Shown piece by piece: positions 17,525 to 26,595 of a DNA stretch of 37,875 bases (within the stretch, counting starts at the first letter, position 1; every line of letters begins with the position of its first letter). Made by a program: the position numbers and the translations under genes. The notes below the pieces were generated by a model, which was not told the DNA's origin, made no database searches, and saw nothing but the letters and a program-made list of their open reading frames with translations. The stretch comes from Patescibacteria group bacterium (lineage in GTDB: Bacteria > Patescibacteriota > Minisyncoccia > Minisyncoccales > RBG-13-36-15). The DNA lies in contig JAHCSE010000021.1 in the NCBI GenBank assembly GCA_018609195.1, positions 1-37,875 of the forward strand. The letters are read 5' to 3'.

Positions 17525-18772
17525 TTAGTCATTTCTTGTATATATTCTTACACCCCTTAACCAAAGTTTAAAGGCCGGAATAAATGATAGAACACTTAAA
17601 TAATATTTTAGATTGGTGAACTCTTTTACGAGCCAACCGAAAAATCCTTTCAGTTTTAGCGGTCCTATATCAACTATTGCGAATTTTCCACCTAAAGGGA
17701 TAATAAGTCGGGGAGAGGGCAAACTTTTGCATTTCATAGCTTTCTTTTTATAAATATCGTTTAAAATATTCCTTGCCACAATTTTTCCTTGCTCAATTGC
17801 TGCGAAAGCAGTAGCTGGCATAGGAGTTTGAAGAGCAGGATCAAAGCAATAAAGATTATCTCCAACTCCAAAAATGTTGTTGTAGGGAACGATCCTCAAA
17901 CAATCATCAGATAGCACTCTACATTCTTTCTCTAACGTTACTCCGCTAATTTTCTCCAGTAAAGAATTTGCTTTCACTCCAGCCGTCCAAATAAAAACAT
18001 CAAAATAAAGTTTCTCACCAGTCTTTAATAACACCGTTGAGTCTTCGATCTTGGAAATAGGCTTGCCAAACAAGATATCTATTTCCAGTTCTTCCATTCT
18101 TCTTTTTGCAGCTTTTTTTACCCAATCTGAGGCTCCTGGCAAAATAGTATCAGATGCCTCTATCACTGTAACTTTTACTCTCTCTTTGAGGTGCCCAAAC
18201 TCTTTTGATAATTTTTTTAAATAAAATACAAGTTCGGAAGCGAATTCGCAGCCTGTGAAACCACCTCCTCCAATGATAATAGTAATTCGTTGATTAGGCT
18301 GTTTTCTTTCAAAAACCTCCTGTATGGCATTCCGGATATTAAGCGCTTCATTAGTATCTTTTAAAGGTAAAGCTTTTTCCTCAAGGCCGGGAATTCCGAA
18401 AAAATTCGTTTCAGAACCCAATGCAAATATTAAATAAGCAAAATTTACTGACTCTCTATTTTTAAAAAAAACTTTTCTTTCTTTAAAATTGACATTGGAA
18501 ACCTGGGCTTTAATAAATTCAAACTGCCCTCTTTTCTTAAATATCTCTCTGATATCTAAAATCGCACTGGTATAGAGGTTTTCAAAATCGATTCTTTGAG
18601 GGAGCCTTTTACCAAGACTTGCCGTGGCGACTTCGTAAAGTGAAGCATGGAAAGTGTGGTGAGAATTCTTATCGACCAAAATAATCCTAAAGTCATCGGG
18701 AAGCTTACCGATTAAATTTTTCGCGACAGATATCCCACCAAATCCGGCTCCGAGTATAACAATATTTCTCAC
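17525..18772 (-). CDS. ndh: NAD(P)/FAD-dependent oxidoreductase, type II NADH dehydrogenase-like
   Basis: NIVILGAGFGGISVAKNL, ITIIIGGGGFTGCEFASEL, FGVGDNLYC, C-terminal hydrophobic segment. Confidence 0.85.
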   Translation of the reverse strand: MRNIVILGAGFGGISVAKNLIGKLPDDFRIILVDKNSHHTFHASLYEVATASLGKRLPQRIDFENLYTSAILDIREIFKKRGQFEFIKAQVSNVNFKERKVFFKNRESVNFAYLIFALGSETNFFGIPGLEEKALPLKDTNEALNIRNAIQEVFERKQPNQRITIIIGGGGFTGCEFASELVFYLKKLSKEFGHLKERVKVTVIEASDTILPGASDWVKKAAKRRMEELEIDILFGKPISKIEDSTVLLKTGEKLYFDVFIWTAGVKANSLLEKISGVTLEKECRVLSDDCLRIVPYNNIFGVGDNLYCFDPALQTPMPATAFAAIEQGKIVARNILNDIYKKKAMKCKSLPSPRLIIPLGGKFAIVDIGPLKLKGFFGWLVKEFTNLKYYLSVLSFIPAFKLWLRGVRIYTRND

Positions 18773-18813
18773 CGTTTTGGTTATTATTTATAATCTAAGT
18801 TAGGTTTTGTTGG

Positions 18814-18885
18814 AGCGGGAGACGGGACTTGAACCCGCGATCTTCTCGTTGGCAACGAGACGCTCTACCACTAAGCTACTCCCGC
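18814..18885 (-). tRNA. tRNA-Gly(GCC)
   Basis: GCGGGAG...CTCCCGC; TCTCG-TTGCCAA-CGAGA. Confidence 0.93.
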
Positions 18886-18889
18886 ATGG

Positions 18890-18961
18890 TGCCGCGGGCC
18901 AGAATCGAACTGGCGACTTCTTGTTCTTCAGACAAGAGCTCTACCACTGAGCTACCGCGGC
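18890..18961 (-). tRNA. tRNA-Phe(GAA)
   Basis: GCCGCGG...CCGCGGC; CTTGT-CTGAAGA-ACAAG. Confidence 0.93.
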
Positions 18962-19034
18962 AAACTCAATTGCTAAATTGTTAAATGGCTAACATTGTTA
19001 ATTACTTACAGTTCATTGTTTATTGTTAAATCTG

Positions 19035-19107
19035 TGGGCGAGATAGGATTCGAACCTATAACCCCGTGCGTGTAAAGCACGTACTCTAACCATTGAGCTA
19101 CTCGCCC
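19035..19107 (-). tRNA. tRNA-Val(UAC)
   Basis: GGGCGAG...CTCGCCC; CGTGC-TTTACAC-GCACG. Confidence 0.93.
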
Positions 19108-19112
19108 ATTTG

Positions 19113-19196
19113 TGCCCAGGGCGGGACTCGAACCCGCAAGCCATTGCTGGCGCTACCACCTCAAGGTAGTGAGTTTTCCAGTTTCTCCACCTGGGC
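19113..19196 (-). tRNA. tRNA-Leu(GAG)
   Basis: GCCCAGG...CCTGGGC; CTACC-TTGAGGT-GGTAG; long variable arm. Confidence 0.92.
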
Positions 19197-19724
19197 TTAT
19201 TTTTTGAGCTCATTTTTCGATTCCTTTCCTGTTTCAGATTTTGGTTCAGGACTTGTTTCTGTTGTCTCTTCTTCTTTCATCTCTTCTGGTACTTTTTCTT
19301 CAGTTATCTCTCCTGGCACTTCTTCTTTGGGTATTACTTCGGCAAATTCTCTTTTCTTCAACCTTGCCTTTTTTCCTTTAGCTTCTCTTAAATAATAAAG
19401 TTTTGCCCTTCTTACTTTTCCTCTTTTTAAAATTTCTATTTTCTCAATAGTTGGAGAATGAATTGGGAAGATTTTTTCTACCCCGACTCCAGAGATCACT
19501 TTCCTCACTGTTATTGTTGCTCCCATTTCTTTTCCATGTTTCCGGGCAATAACTACTCCTTCAAAAACCTGGGATTTCTCTTTTCCTTCTTGTCCCGTAG
19601 ATGGTTTACTTTTCTTTAAGGTTTTCTTTATTTTTTGATAAACTCGAATAGTATCGCCAGGTCGTACATCTGGTAAATCAGTTTTTAAGAAATGCCGTAA
19701 AAATGTTTCAATTTTTGTTGCCAT
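19197..19724 (-). CDS. rplS: 50S ribosomal protein L19 with Glu/Lys-rich C-terminal tail
   Basis: LPDVRPGDTIRVYQKI...VFEGVVIARKHGKEMGATITVRKVISGVGVEKIFPIHSPTIEKIEILKRGKVRRAKLYYLR. Confidence 0.95.
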   Translation of the reverse strand: MATKIETFLRHFLKTDLPDVRPGDTIRVYQKIKKTLKKSKPSTGQEGKEKSQVFEGVVIARKHGKEMGATITVRKVISGVGVEKIFPIHSPTIEKIEILKRGKVRRAKLYYLREAKGKKARLKKREFAEVIPKEEVPGEITEEKVPEEMKEEETTETSPEPKSETGKESKNELKK

Positions 19725-19749
19725 TTTTTATTTTTGATTTTTTTATCTT

Positions 19750-20469
19750 TTATTTTAGCTTCCCCAAGACCTCTTTTAAATCCTCGGGTAGATCCGATTT
19801 AAACTCTTTTTCTTTTCCATCCAACAATCTTATCTTAAGGGAACTCGCATGCAAAAAATGCCTTTTGAGGCTTTCGGGTTCAGGTTGCCCTTTGAAACTA
19901 TATAATTTATCACCAGCTGCTGGATAACCAAGGAAGGAAAAATGGCAGCGAATTTGATGTTTCCTACCTGTCTTCGGGTTAACCTCAATCAAAGTATAAT
20001 ATTTTCTGTCTCTGGTGGAAAACCTTTCCAGTACTTTATATTCAGTTATTGCCTTCCTTAGGCCTTTCCTTTTGGCCTCCGGGGAAGTGAGAGAAAAAGC
20101 TTTTTGTTTTTTTCGATTTTTTGGAGACCTCCCAATTAATGTTTCAATTTTGCCTCTATTTGATTTTAAATCCCCAACAACTAATAACAGATACTTTTTT
20201 AAAACTTTACTTTCTTTAAATTCTTTTTGTAAAAACCTCAAACTTTCATTATTTTTAGCCACCAATAGGATTCCGGAAGTCTCTTTATCTAAACGATGGA
20301 CTATTCCATACCGAGGAGGTGCACCAACATTTTTTAATTTTGGATATTTCTCTAAGAGATAATCAATTAGAGTTTTTGTTTTTGTTAACCCTTCGGGGAA
20401 AACTACTATTCCTGTTGGTTTGTCTATAACTAAAATATTTTCATCTTCGTAGATTATCTTTAAATTCAT
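19750..20469 (-). CDS. RluA/RluD-family pseudouridine synthase
   Basis: NLKIIYEDENILVIDKPTGIVV, GIVHRLDKETSGILLVAKN, EVNPKTGRKHQIRCH; listed N-terminal extension lies in tRNA-Val. Confidence 0.92.
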   Translation of the reverse strand: MNLKIIYEDENILVIDKPTGIVVFPEGLTKTKTLIDYLLEKYPKLKNVGAPPRYGIVHRLDKETSGILLVAKNNESLRFLQKEFKESKVLKKYLLLVVGDLKSNRGKIETLIGRSPKNRKKQKAFSLTSPEAKRKGLRKAITEYKVLERFSTRDRKYYTLIEVNPKTGRKHQIRCHFSFLGYPAAGDKLYSFKGQPEPESLKRHFLHASSLKIRLLDGKEKEFKSDLPEDLKEVLGKLK

Positions 20470-20470
20470 G

Positions 20471-20544
20471 TGGGCGCGATCCGACTTGAACGGATGACCT
20501 CCTGCGTGTCGAGCAGGCGCTCTAACCAACTGAGCTACGCGCCC
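20471..20544 (-). tRNA. tRNA-Val(GAC) with C at position 33
   Basis: GGGCGCG...CGCGCCC; CCTGC-TCGACAC-GCAGG. Confidence 0.85.
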
Positions 20545-20548
20545 CTAG

Positions 20549-20588
20549 TGCGCGTGGATGGACTCGAACCATCGACCCCCACTTTATA
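20549..20588 (-). pseudogene. 3' half of a tRNA-Ile(UAU)-like gene, starting at anticodon position 34
   Basis: Minus strand TATAA-AGTGG-GGGTC-GATGG-TTCGAGT-CCATC-CACGCGC-A; no matching 5' half GCGCGTG seen adjacent. Confidence 0.75.
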
Positions 20589-20666
20589 GCGGCGACTTAC
20601 CATTAAAACTATATCCATAATGTAGTCGCCGATATATCGATGATTACCTATTTAATCTTTGCCGAG

Positions 20667-20739
20667 TGCGCGCAGTAGGATTTGAACCTACGACCCCCAC
20701 TTTATAAGAGTGGTGCTCTAACCACTGAGCTATGCGCGC
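20667..20739 (-). tRNA. tRNA-Ile(UAU)
   Basis: GCGCGCA...TGCGCGC; CCACT-CTTATAA-AGTGG. Confidence 0.9.
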
Positions 20740-20742
20740 ATT

Positions 20743-22641
20743 TTATTTTACTTCTTTGATTTTCAGATGAGGAATAACAAATTTTTTTATTCTTTTAATT
20801 TCTTTCTTTCCTTCTGACCCCCTCATTAAATTTTCAAATTCCTCTCTCTCTATTGTCTCTTTTTCAATTAGAGCTTGGGCAATTTTATCTAAAAGCTTCC
20901 TTCTTTTGGTCAAGATTTTCTGGGCAGCTTTTTGAGCCTCTTCAATAAATCGAGAAACTTCCTTATCTATTTTAGCTGCTATCTCTTCAGAATAATTTCT
21001 TTGCTCTGAAATCTCTCTTCCCAAAAACACCAATTCCTCCTTTTCGCCAAAGGAAACAGGTCCCAGAGATGACATTCCATATTCTTTAACTAATTTCCGG
21101 GCTAAGAGAGAAGCTTTCTCTAAATCATTTGCTGCTCCCGTAGTAATTTCGTCAAATTTTAGTTTTTCAGCACAATAACCTCCTAAAAGAGTTGCCATTT
21201 CAGAAACAAATTCAGATTTTTTCTTAATTCTTCTTTCTTCAACTGGCATTTTTAAAGTATAGCCTGCAGCAAGACCTCTCGCAATAATTGATATTTTTCT
21301 GATAGGTTCCGTTTCTGGTAGGGAAGCTGAAACCAAAGCATGGCCTGCTTCATGGTAAGCAGCAATTTCCTTTTCTTTTTTTGTTAAAACATGACTTTTT
21401 CTTTCTGGCCCCAAAAGAACTTTTTCAATTGATTCTAATAATTCTTGTTGATAAACTTGGTGCTTATTTCTTCTCGCAGCTAAAATCGCAGCTTCATTAA
21501 CTAAGTTAGCTAAATCTGCCCCTGAAAAACCAGGAGTTCTTTCAGCAATTTCTCTTAAATTTACATTTAAGGTCAATGGCTTTCCTCGGCAATGAATTTT
21601 TAAAATATCTTCTCGTTCATTAATATCAGGTAAATCTAAAATGACTCTCCGATCGAATCTTCCTGGTCGTAACAGAGCGGGATCGAGGACATCTCCGCGA
21701 TTTGTAGCACTTATTACTATAACATGAGTGTCTCTTTCAAATCCATCCATTTCAACTAGAATTTGGTTTAAAGTCTGTTCTCTTTCATCATGTCCTCCAC
21801 CAATTCCTGTCCCCCGCATTCGTCCAATAGCATCTAACTCATCAATAAACAAAATTGATGGAGCATTCTTTTTGGCAGTAGAGAAAAGGTCTCGAACCCT
21901 GGCTGACCCTACTCCTACAAACAATTCAACAAATTCAGACCCAGAAACATGGAAAAAAGGAACATTACTCTCCCCGGCTACGGCTCTTGCCAACATCGTT
22001 TTTCCTACTCCCGGGGGGCCCAAAAGCAATACTCCTCTTGGAATCCTTGCCCCTATAGCTAAGAATTTTTTTGGATTTTTTAGAAAATCTATCACTTCTT
22101 TTAATTCTTCTTTGGCTTCTTCTAAACCAGCTACATCTTCAAAAGTAATTTTTTCTTTGGGATGACCTTCTGCCCCAAATAATTTGGCTTTGGCTTTGGT
22201 AAAATCAAGAGCCTGCATTGCTCCCGTTCTAGCCTGGCGGAAAATCATCCAAAAGAGCAAAAGAGGAAGCATGAAAATTAAAATGAGAGAAAGAGGGCCA
22301 AACCAAGTTAAAAATCCCCCCTCTTTTTTATATTCAATCTTAACTTTTTCTGGGCTAATTTTTTCTGGCTCAACGCCGAGATTAAGAAGCACCTGAATGA
22401 AATCTACCTCAGCTTCTTTCTGTGATTTAGCTTTTAATCCATCCCCATCTTTATAAAAAATAGTGATATTGGTGCCTGCAACAGTAATTTTTTCTACCTT
22501 TTCTTGATTTATATCTTCAACTAATTGGCTGAAGGGAATTTCTTTGACGCTTTCAAATGGCTGCACAAGTAAGGCAAAAACAGCTGAAATTATCAGCAAA
22601 ATAAGAAAAACAATGAGCAAATTTTGAATTAGTTTTTTCAT
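20743..22641 (-). CDS. ftsH: ATP-dependent zinc metalloprotease FtsH
   Basis: [50 protein letters not shown] zinc site. Confidence 0.98.
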   Translation of the reverse strand: MKKLIQNLLIVFLILLIISAVFALLVQPFESVKEIPFSQLVEDINQEKVEKITVAGTNITIFYKDGDGLKAKSQKEAEVDFIQVLLNLGVEPEKISPEKVKIEYKKEGGFLTWFGPLSLILIFMLPLLLFWMIFRQARTGAMQALDFTKAKAKLFGAEGHPKEKITFEDVAGLEEAKEELKEVIDFLKNPKKFLAIGARIPRGVLLLGPPGVGKTMLARAVAGESNVPFFHVSGSEFVELFVGVGSARVRDLFSTAKKNAPSILFIDELDAIGRMRGTGIGGGHDEREQTLNQILVEMDGFERDTHVIVISATNRGDVLDPALLRPGRFDRRVILDLPDINEREDILKIHCRGKPLTLNVNLREIAERTPGFSGADLANLVNEAAILAARRNKHQVYQQELLESIEKVLLGPERKSHVLTKKEKEIAAYHEAGHALVSASLPETEPIRKISIIARGLAAGYTLKMPVEERRIKKKSEFVSEMATLLGGYCAEKLKFDEITTGAANDLEKASLLARKLVKEYGMSSLGPVSFGEKEELVFLGREISEQRNYSEEIAAKIDKEVSRFIEEAQKAAQKILTKRRKLLDKIAQALIEKETIEREEFENLMRGSEGKKEIKRIKKFVIPHLKIKEVK

Positions 22642-22650
22642 CGCTTTTCA

Positions 22651-22679
22651 AGTATAGCAAAAATTTTAAAAAATTTCAA
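22651..22679 (-). promoter_or_regulatory. Promoter of ftsH
   Basis: Minus strand TTGAAA-N17-TATACT, 9 nt before ATG. Confidence 0.7.
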
Positions 22680-22681
22680 GC

Positions 22682-22720
22682 AAAAAGAAACGGCCCTGGC
22701 AGACAATGCCTACCAGGGCC
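22682..22720 (-). terminator. Terminator of GC-rich orphan gene
   Basis: Minus strand GGCCCTGG...CCAGGGCC followed by T-rich tract. Confidence 0.8.
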
Positions 22721-22746
22721 TTCTTCGCTACGGGTCCTGTCAGAAA

Positions 22747-24054
22747 CTACTTGTTGTTGATCTGGGCAGCTTTGGAAACCTGCCCATAGACCGTTTGGAG
22801 GACTGCCACTAGAGGATAGGGCAATCCATGGAATTTCTCCCCTTCAGGATGCTCACCCATACAAGAGGCGAGACAATCCTCGAAGTGGGGAGGGAACTCC
22901 ACCAGGCGGATGAACTCTCCCTCTTCCTGAGTGAATCGCTCAACCAGGAAGAAAGGATCGACAATCCGACTCACCGTTTTCCCCTCTGGAGATCTCTGCT
23001 CCCAGTCCTCCTCGGATTCTGCCAGACAGATGCCTGACTTTCCTTCCAAGAAGAACTCCTGGGGAGTGATAGTGGCCTTTGTGGCCATTTCCTCCCTGAG
23101 GGCCTGGCGCTGCCTTTTCTCCTCCTCTGCGCGGAAGCCGCGCTGAAGGATGTACCAGAGAAGCTGGACTTTCTTGCCCTTTTCCGGATCAAGGTCCCGG
23201 ATAAAAGGGGGTCTCTCCCACTCGAGAGATTTCACCAAGAGGTGAACCTCCAGTTCTCTGGCTTCTTGGACGGCTCCCTGGATGGAACCGGTAGCGGCCA
23301 GAGGAAGAATCCTCTCGCCGTTACTCTCCACTAGCAGGGTTCCGCCACCCCGCCACTTATCGGTCCCGTCGGGATTCGTTGCGATGGTCCCATCAGGGTT
23401 CCTTACTGGTTCTGGCGGGATCCCCAGGACAAGCTTGCCAGGCTTTCCTTTCCGGAAATCCTCTAGCGAAAGCTCACCCTGGTCGGAGAGGTCCTTGGCT
23501 TCTTGGGTGCGGATCTCTCGTTCTGCCGTCCAGACTCGGCTGAGAAAGTTGGCCAAGACCTTCTTGACCTCAGCCACTTCCGGCTCCCCAAAATTGGAGT
23601 CAGAAGGAACCCCATAGACCTTGTCATAGGCCCTCAAGGCTCCTTCAGGGGACTCCTCGAGGTAGCCTTCCTCCACGAGCTCTTGGAGAAGGGTTGTTGC
23701 TGCTGCCCGTGAATGGAGCTCTTGAGAAAGTCGGTGAGTGAGAACAGCCATCCAGCTTGCCCGGCGATAAGCTGGAGTTTCATGGCTGAGAAATCCCTTG
23801 AGGTTCCATTCTGCTTCAGCTACAGCTGTAGCTGCTAGCTCACGGGCCTCTCGAGACCCTCTTGCCACTTCCTCCAGCTTAATGAGGGTGGTAGCGGTCC
23901 ACTCTCGGATCTCTTGTGCTCCTTCCCGGATCTTGTCTGCTACCGCCTCATCTGCGGTTAAGCCTTTAATCTCTGGGAGTTCGGGAAGGGGAACTAGCCC
24001 CGTCTCCCCAAGTTCCTCTAGAGAATGCAGGGTTTGGCCTTTGTTTTTGACCAT
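22747..24054 (-). CDS. Hypothetical Glu/Ala-rich protein encoded by GC-rich DNA
   Basis: 435-aa ORF; own promoter, AGGAGG Shine-Dalgarno and terminator; no recognised domain. Confidence 0.8.
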   Translation of the reverse strand: MVKNKGQTLHSLEELGETGLVPLPELPEIKGLTADEAVADKIREGAQEIREWTATTLIKLEEVARGSREARELAATAVAEAEWNLKGFLSHETPAYRRASWMAVLTHRLSQELHSRAAATTLLQELVEEGYLEESPEGALRAYDKVYGVPSDSNFGEPEVAEVKKVLANFLSRVWTAEREIRTQEAKDLSDQGELSLEDFRKGKPGKLVLGIPPEPVRNPDGTIATNPDGTDKWRGGGTLLVESNGERILPLAATGSIQGAVQEARELEVHLLVKSLEWERPPFIRDLDPEKGKKVQLLWYILQRGFRAEEEKRQRQALREEMATKATITPQEFFLEGKSGICLAESEEDWEQRSPEGKTVSRIVDPFFLVERFTQEEGEFIRLVEFPPHFEDCLASCMGEHPEGEKFHGLPYPLVAVLQTVYGQVSKAAQINNK

Positions 24055-24117
24055 TTTGACTTTAACCTCCTGTGTGAATTGACAGACCCGTAGCGAATTT
24101 CCAAAGTACCAATTCTA

Positions 24118-24145
24118 ATTATAGCAGAACCAAAAATTTTGTCAA
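24118..24145 (-). promoter_or_regulatory. Consensus sigma70-type promoter of GC-rich gene
   Basis: Minus strand TTGACA-N16-TATAAT. Confidence 0.8.
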
Positions 24146-24153
24146 TAGTAGGA

Positions 24154-24185
24154 GAAAAAAAAGACAGCGAGATTGCTCCCGCTGT
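24154..24185 (-). terminator. Terminator of NYN gene
   Basis: Minus strand ACAGCG-GGAGCAATCT-CGCTGT then T-rich run. Confidence 0.7.
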
Positions 24186-24200
24186 TTGACTTCTATGTGT

Positions 24201-24713
24201 TTAAGGTTCAGTTGGTGAAAAGATGTAAATCTTGTCAGCTAACTTAATAAGTTCAGTTGATAGAGATCTCTCAGAGCTAGCGACGACTATTATTTTCAGT
24301 CCTTTCCGGATGGCCTGCCGGACTAAAAGACTAAAGTCCTTGTCCCCACTACCTAAGCAAAGATGGGTTAAATCTTTTATATCTTCGATCGCCTTTTGGC
24401 CAAAGTTTATTAGGGTAAGATCAGTAGTGTCTTCTTCCTCCCCCTTTTTACCTCGAATTTTCGGGCAGGCAATAGTGAAAAAACCTATTTTGTGGAAAGT
24501 TTCGCCAAAAGTATAAACTAAATGAGGGGGAATGAAGACAAAAACATTGACGATTTCTCCAACCTCTGAGGCTATTTCTTTGCAAAGTCTATCAAATCCA
24601 GCCGTAATCGAATACGATTCCGGAGGAGGCATCTCTTTGAGGTTAGTTAAGAGATTTTCCCAGTCGATTAGCATCAGGATTCTTGGAGGTCCTCTTTTCT
24701 TCAGAAACCTCAT
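24201..24713 (-). CDS. NYN (LabA/PIN-like) domain protein, putative RNase
   Basis: RILMLIDWENLLTNL, DTTDLTLINFGQKAI, LCLGSGDKDFSLLVRQAIRKGLKIIVVA. Confidence 0.8.
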   Translation of the reverse strand: MRFLKKRGPPRILMLIDWENLLTNLKEMPPPESYSITAGFDRLCKEIASEVGEIVNVFVFIPPHLVYTFGETFHKIGFFTIACPKIRGKKGEEEDTTDLTLINFGQKAIEDIKDLTHLCLGSGDKDFSLLVRQAIRKGLKIIVVASSERSLSTELIKLADKIYIFSPTEP

Positions 24714-24770
24714 CCTTCCCTCCTTCTCTCTTCCAACGAACTAGGATAATTTTAAATGTGCCTTATGCTA

Positions 24771-24799
24771 ATTATATATTCAAATTAAAATCTTGTCAA
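24771..24799 (-). promoter_or_regulatory. Consensus promoter of NYN gene
   Basis: Minus strand TTGACA-N17-TATAAT, ~60-nt leader with purine-rich SD. Confidence 0.8.
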
Positions 24800-24800
24800 G

Positions 24801-25865
24801 TCAAATTTTCTCTGATACTAGTTTCAAGCTCATTCTATGCTCTTTTGGCTCAATAAGTAAAATTTTGAAATTGTATTTTTTGCCGATTTTTAAAATATCT
24901 TGCATTTTCTGTTGAGAGTCGAATTCTGAAATGTGGCATAATCCTTGAATTTTGGGAGTCATCTGGACAAAAGCACCAAAGGGATTAAATTTTGTTACCC
25001 TCCCAGAAACGATACCTCCCTTTTTATATTTTTTCTCAATATCTTTCCAGGGATCTTTTTTCAAAACTTTCAAAGAAAGAGAAACTTTTGCATCTGAAAT
25101 ATCGATGATTTTTGCTTTCACCTTCTGGCCTATCTTAACCACTTCTGAAGGATCTTCAATGATCTTCCAGTCTAATTCGGAGATATGAATTAGACCTTCC
25201 AAATTTTCTTTCCCAAATTTAATAAATGCTCCAAAATCGACTAAACCGCTAATTTCTCCTTCCACTATACTCCCCACTTTATAGTTTTTTAAAATTTCTT
25301 TTATTTTTTCTGCTTCTTTTATTTTTTCGGATAAAATAATTTGTTCTTGCTCTAGATCAAGAGTAAGAATTTTTACCTCAAGATCTTTGCCAATAAATTT
25401 TTGAAGCTCTCTGAGAATCTTGCTGCTATCTGCTCCTTCCACTTTTGGATAATGCTCAGAAGATAATTGAGATACGGGGAGGAAAGCAGGAATACCTGAT
25501 ATTTCAGAAATGAGGCCACCTTTGTTGGCTTTTAAAATTTTAGCCTTGATTACCTCTCCTTTTTCTTTTTTCTGCCTTAAACTTTCAAAAGTTATTTCCT
25601 TGCCAGCTTGAGCCATTGAGAGCTCAATGTAACCTTCTTCATTTTCTAAGTCTATTATTTTAGCAAATATTCTATCTCCAATTTTCAAATCTCTTAGAGT
25701 ATCTTTTGCATCAAAAAATTCCTTCCCATAAATTATTCCTGTTCCTCGAATTCCGAGATCCAAATAAACAGCTGCCCTCTCTCTCCCTATTACTTTTCCT
25801 TCAACAATTTCTCCAATTTTTGGAGGTTTAAATAAGTTATTTTCTGTTTCTAAGATATTCTTCAT
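24801..25865 (-). CDS. rpsA: S1 RNA-binding repeat protein (ribosomal protein S1-like)
   Basis: Four S1 motifs, e.g. KVGSIVEGEISGLVDFGAFIKFGKENLEGLIHISELDWK. Confidence 0.9.
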   Translation of the reverse strand: MKNILETENNLFKPPKIGEIVEGKVIGRERAAVYLDLGIRGTGIIYGKEFFDAKDTLRDLKIGDRIFAKIIDLENEEGYIELSMAQAGKEITFESLRQKKEKGEVIKAKILKANKGGLISEISGIPAFLPVSQLSSEHYPKVEGADSSKILRELQKFIGKDLEVKILTLDLEQEQIILSEKIKEAEKIKEILKNYKVGSIVEGEISGLVDFGAFIKFGKENLEGLIHISELDWKIIEDPSEVVKIGQKVKAKIIDISDAKVSLSLKVLKKDPWKDIEKKYKKGGIVSGRVTKFNPFGAFVQMTPKIQGLCHISEFDSQQKMQDILKIGKKYNFKILLIEPKEHRMSLKLVSEKI

Positions 25866-25941
25866 ATCATGAAGCCTACCATAGGTTTTCTATTTTTTCA
25901 ATAGTTGAATTGGAAATAGATTTGTGATAATATTAAAAAAT

Positions 25942-26595
25942 ATGCAGATAATTTGGCACGGTCAGGCCTGTTTCCAGTTAATTTTTAGCAAAAAGAAAGA
26001 AGAGAAAGTAACTGTTGTTATTGATCCTTTTTCAACTGAGATTGGCTTGAGGTTACCTAAAATGGAGGCTGATATTTTGTTAGTCACTCATAATCATTAT
26101 AATCACTCAAATGTTAAAGCAGTCTCAGGTAGTCCTTTTCTAATTAAAGGTCCTGGAGAATATGAAATAAAGGGAATTTTTATTCAGGGAATTGAAGCCT
26201 GGCATGATAAATCACAGGGAAAAGAGCGAGGAAAAGTAACGATATTCACTATTGAGGGTGAAGAAATGAGACTTTGCCATTTGGGGGATTTTGGCCAAGG
26301 AGAACTAGAAGCTTCCCAGATAGAAAAAATCGGAAATTGCGATATTTTAATGATTCCGATTGGGGGAATCTATACTATGTCTGCAAGGGAGGCTTCCAAA
26401 GTAATTTCCCAAATTGAGCCAAGAATTTTACTCCCCATGCATTATCAAATTCCAAGGCTAAAAATAAAATTGGAGAGTTTAGATAAGTTCCTCAAGGTAA
26501 TGGGAGTAAAATCGCCGGAAAGCCTAAATAGATTGACAATTAAAAAGAGAGATTTACCAGTAGACGCAATGAAGATTCAGATTTTGAGGCCGTGA
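25942..26595 (+). CDS. MBL-fold protein (UPF0173-like)
   Basis: MQIIWHGQACFQL, VTHNHYNHSNVKAV, HLGDFGQGEL, PMHYQIP. Confidence 0.8.
   Translation: MQIIWHGQACFQLIFSKKKEEKVTVVIDPFSTEIGLRLPKMEADILLVTHNHYNHSNVKAVSGSPFLIKGPGEYEIKGIFIQGIEAWHDKSQGKERGKVTIFTIEGEEMRLCHLGDFGQGELEASQIEKIGNCDILMIPIGGIYTMSAREASKVISQIEPRILLPMHYQIPRLKIKLESLDKFLKVMGVKSPESLNRLTIKKRDLPVDAMKIQILRP

Noticed and set aside
20470-20529. N-terminal extension of the RluD-like ORF
   Set aside because: Overlaps tRNA-Val(GAC); ATG at 20469 preferred.
21728-22396. Plus-strand ORFs antisense to ftsH
   Set aside because: Antisense to strongly conserved FtsH motifs; no coding evidence.
22828-23712. Plus-strand ORFs opposite the GC-rich gene
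   Set aside because: Shadow ORFs caused by low stop frequency in GC-rich DNA; the minus ORF has promoter, SD and terminator.
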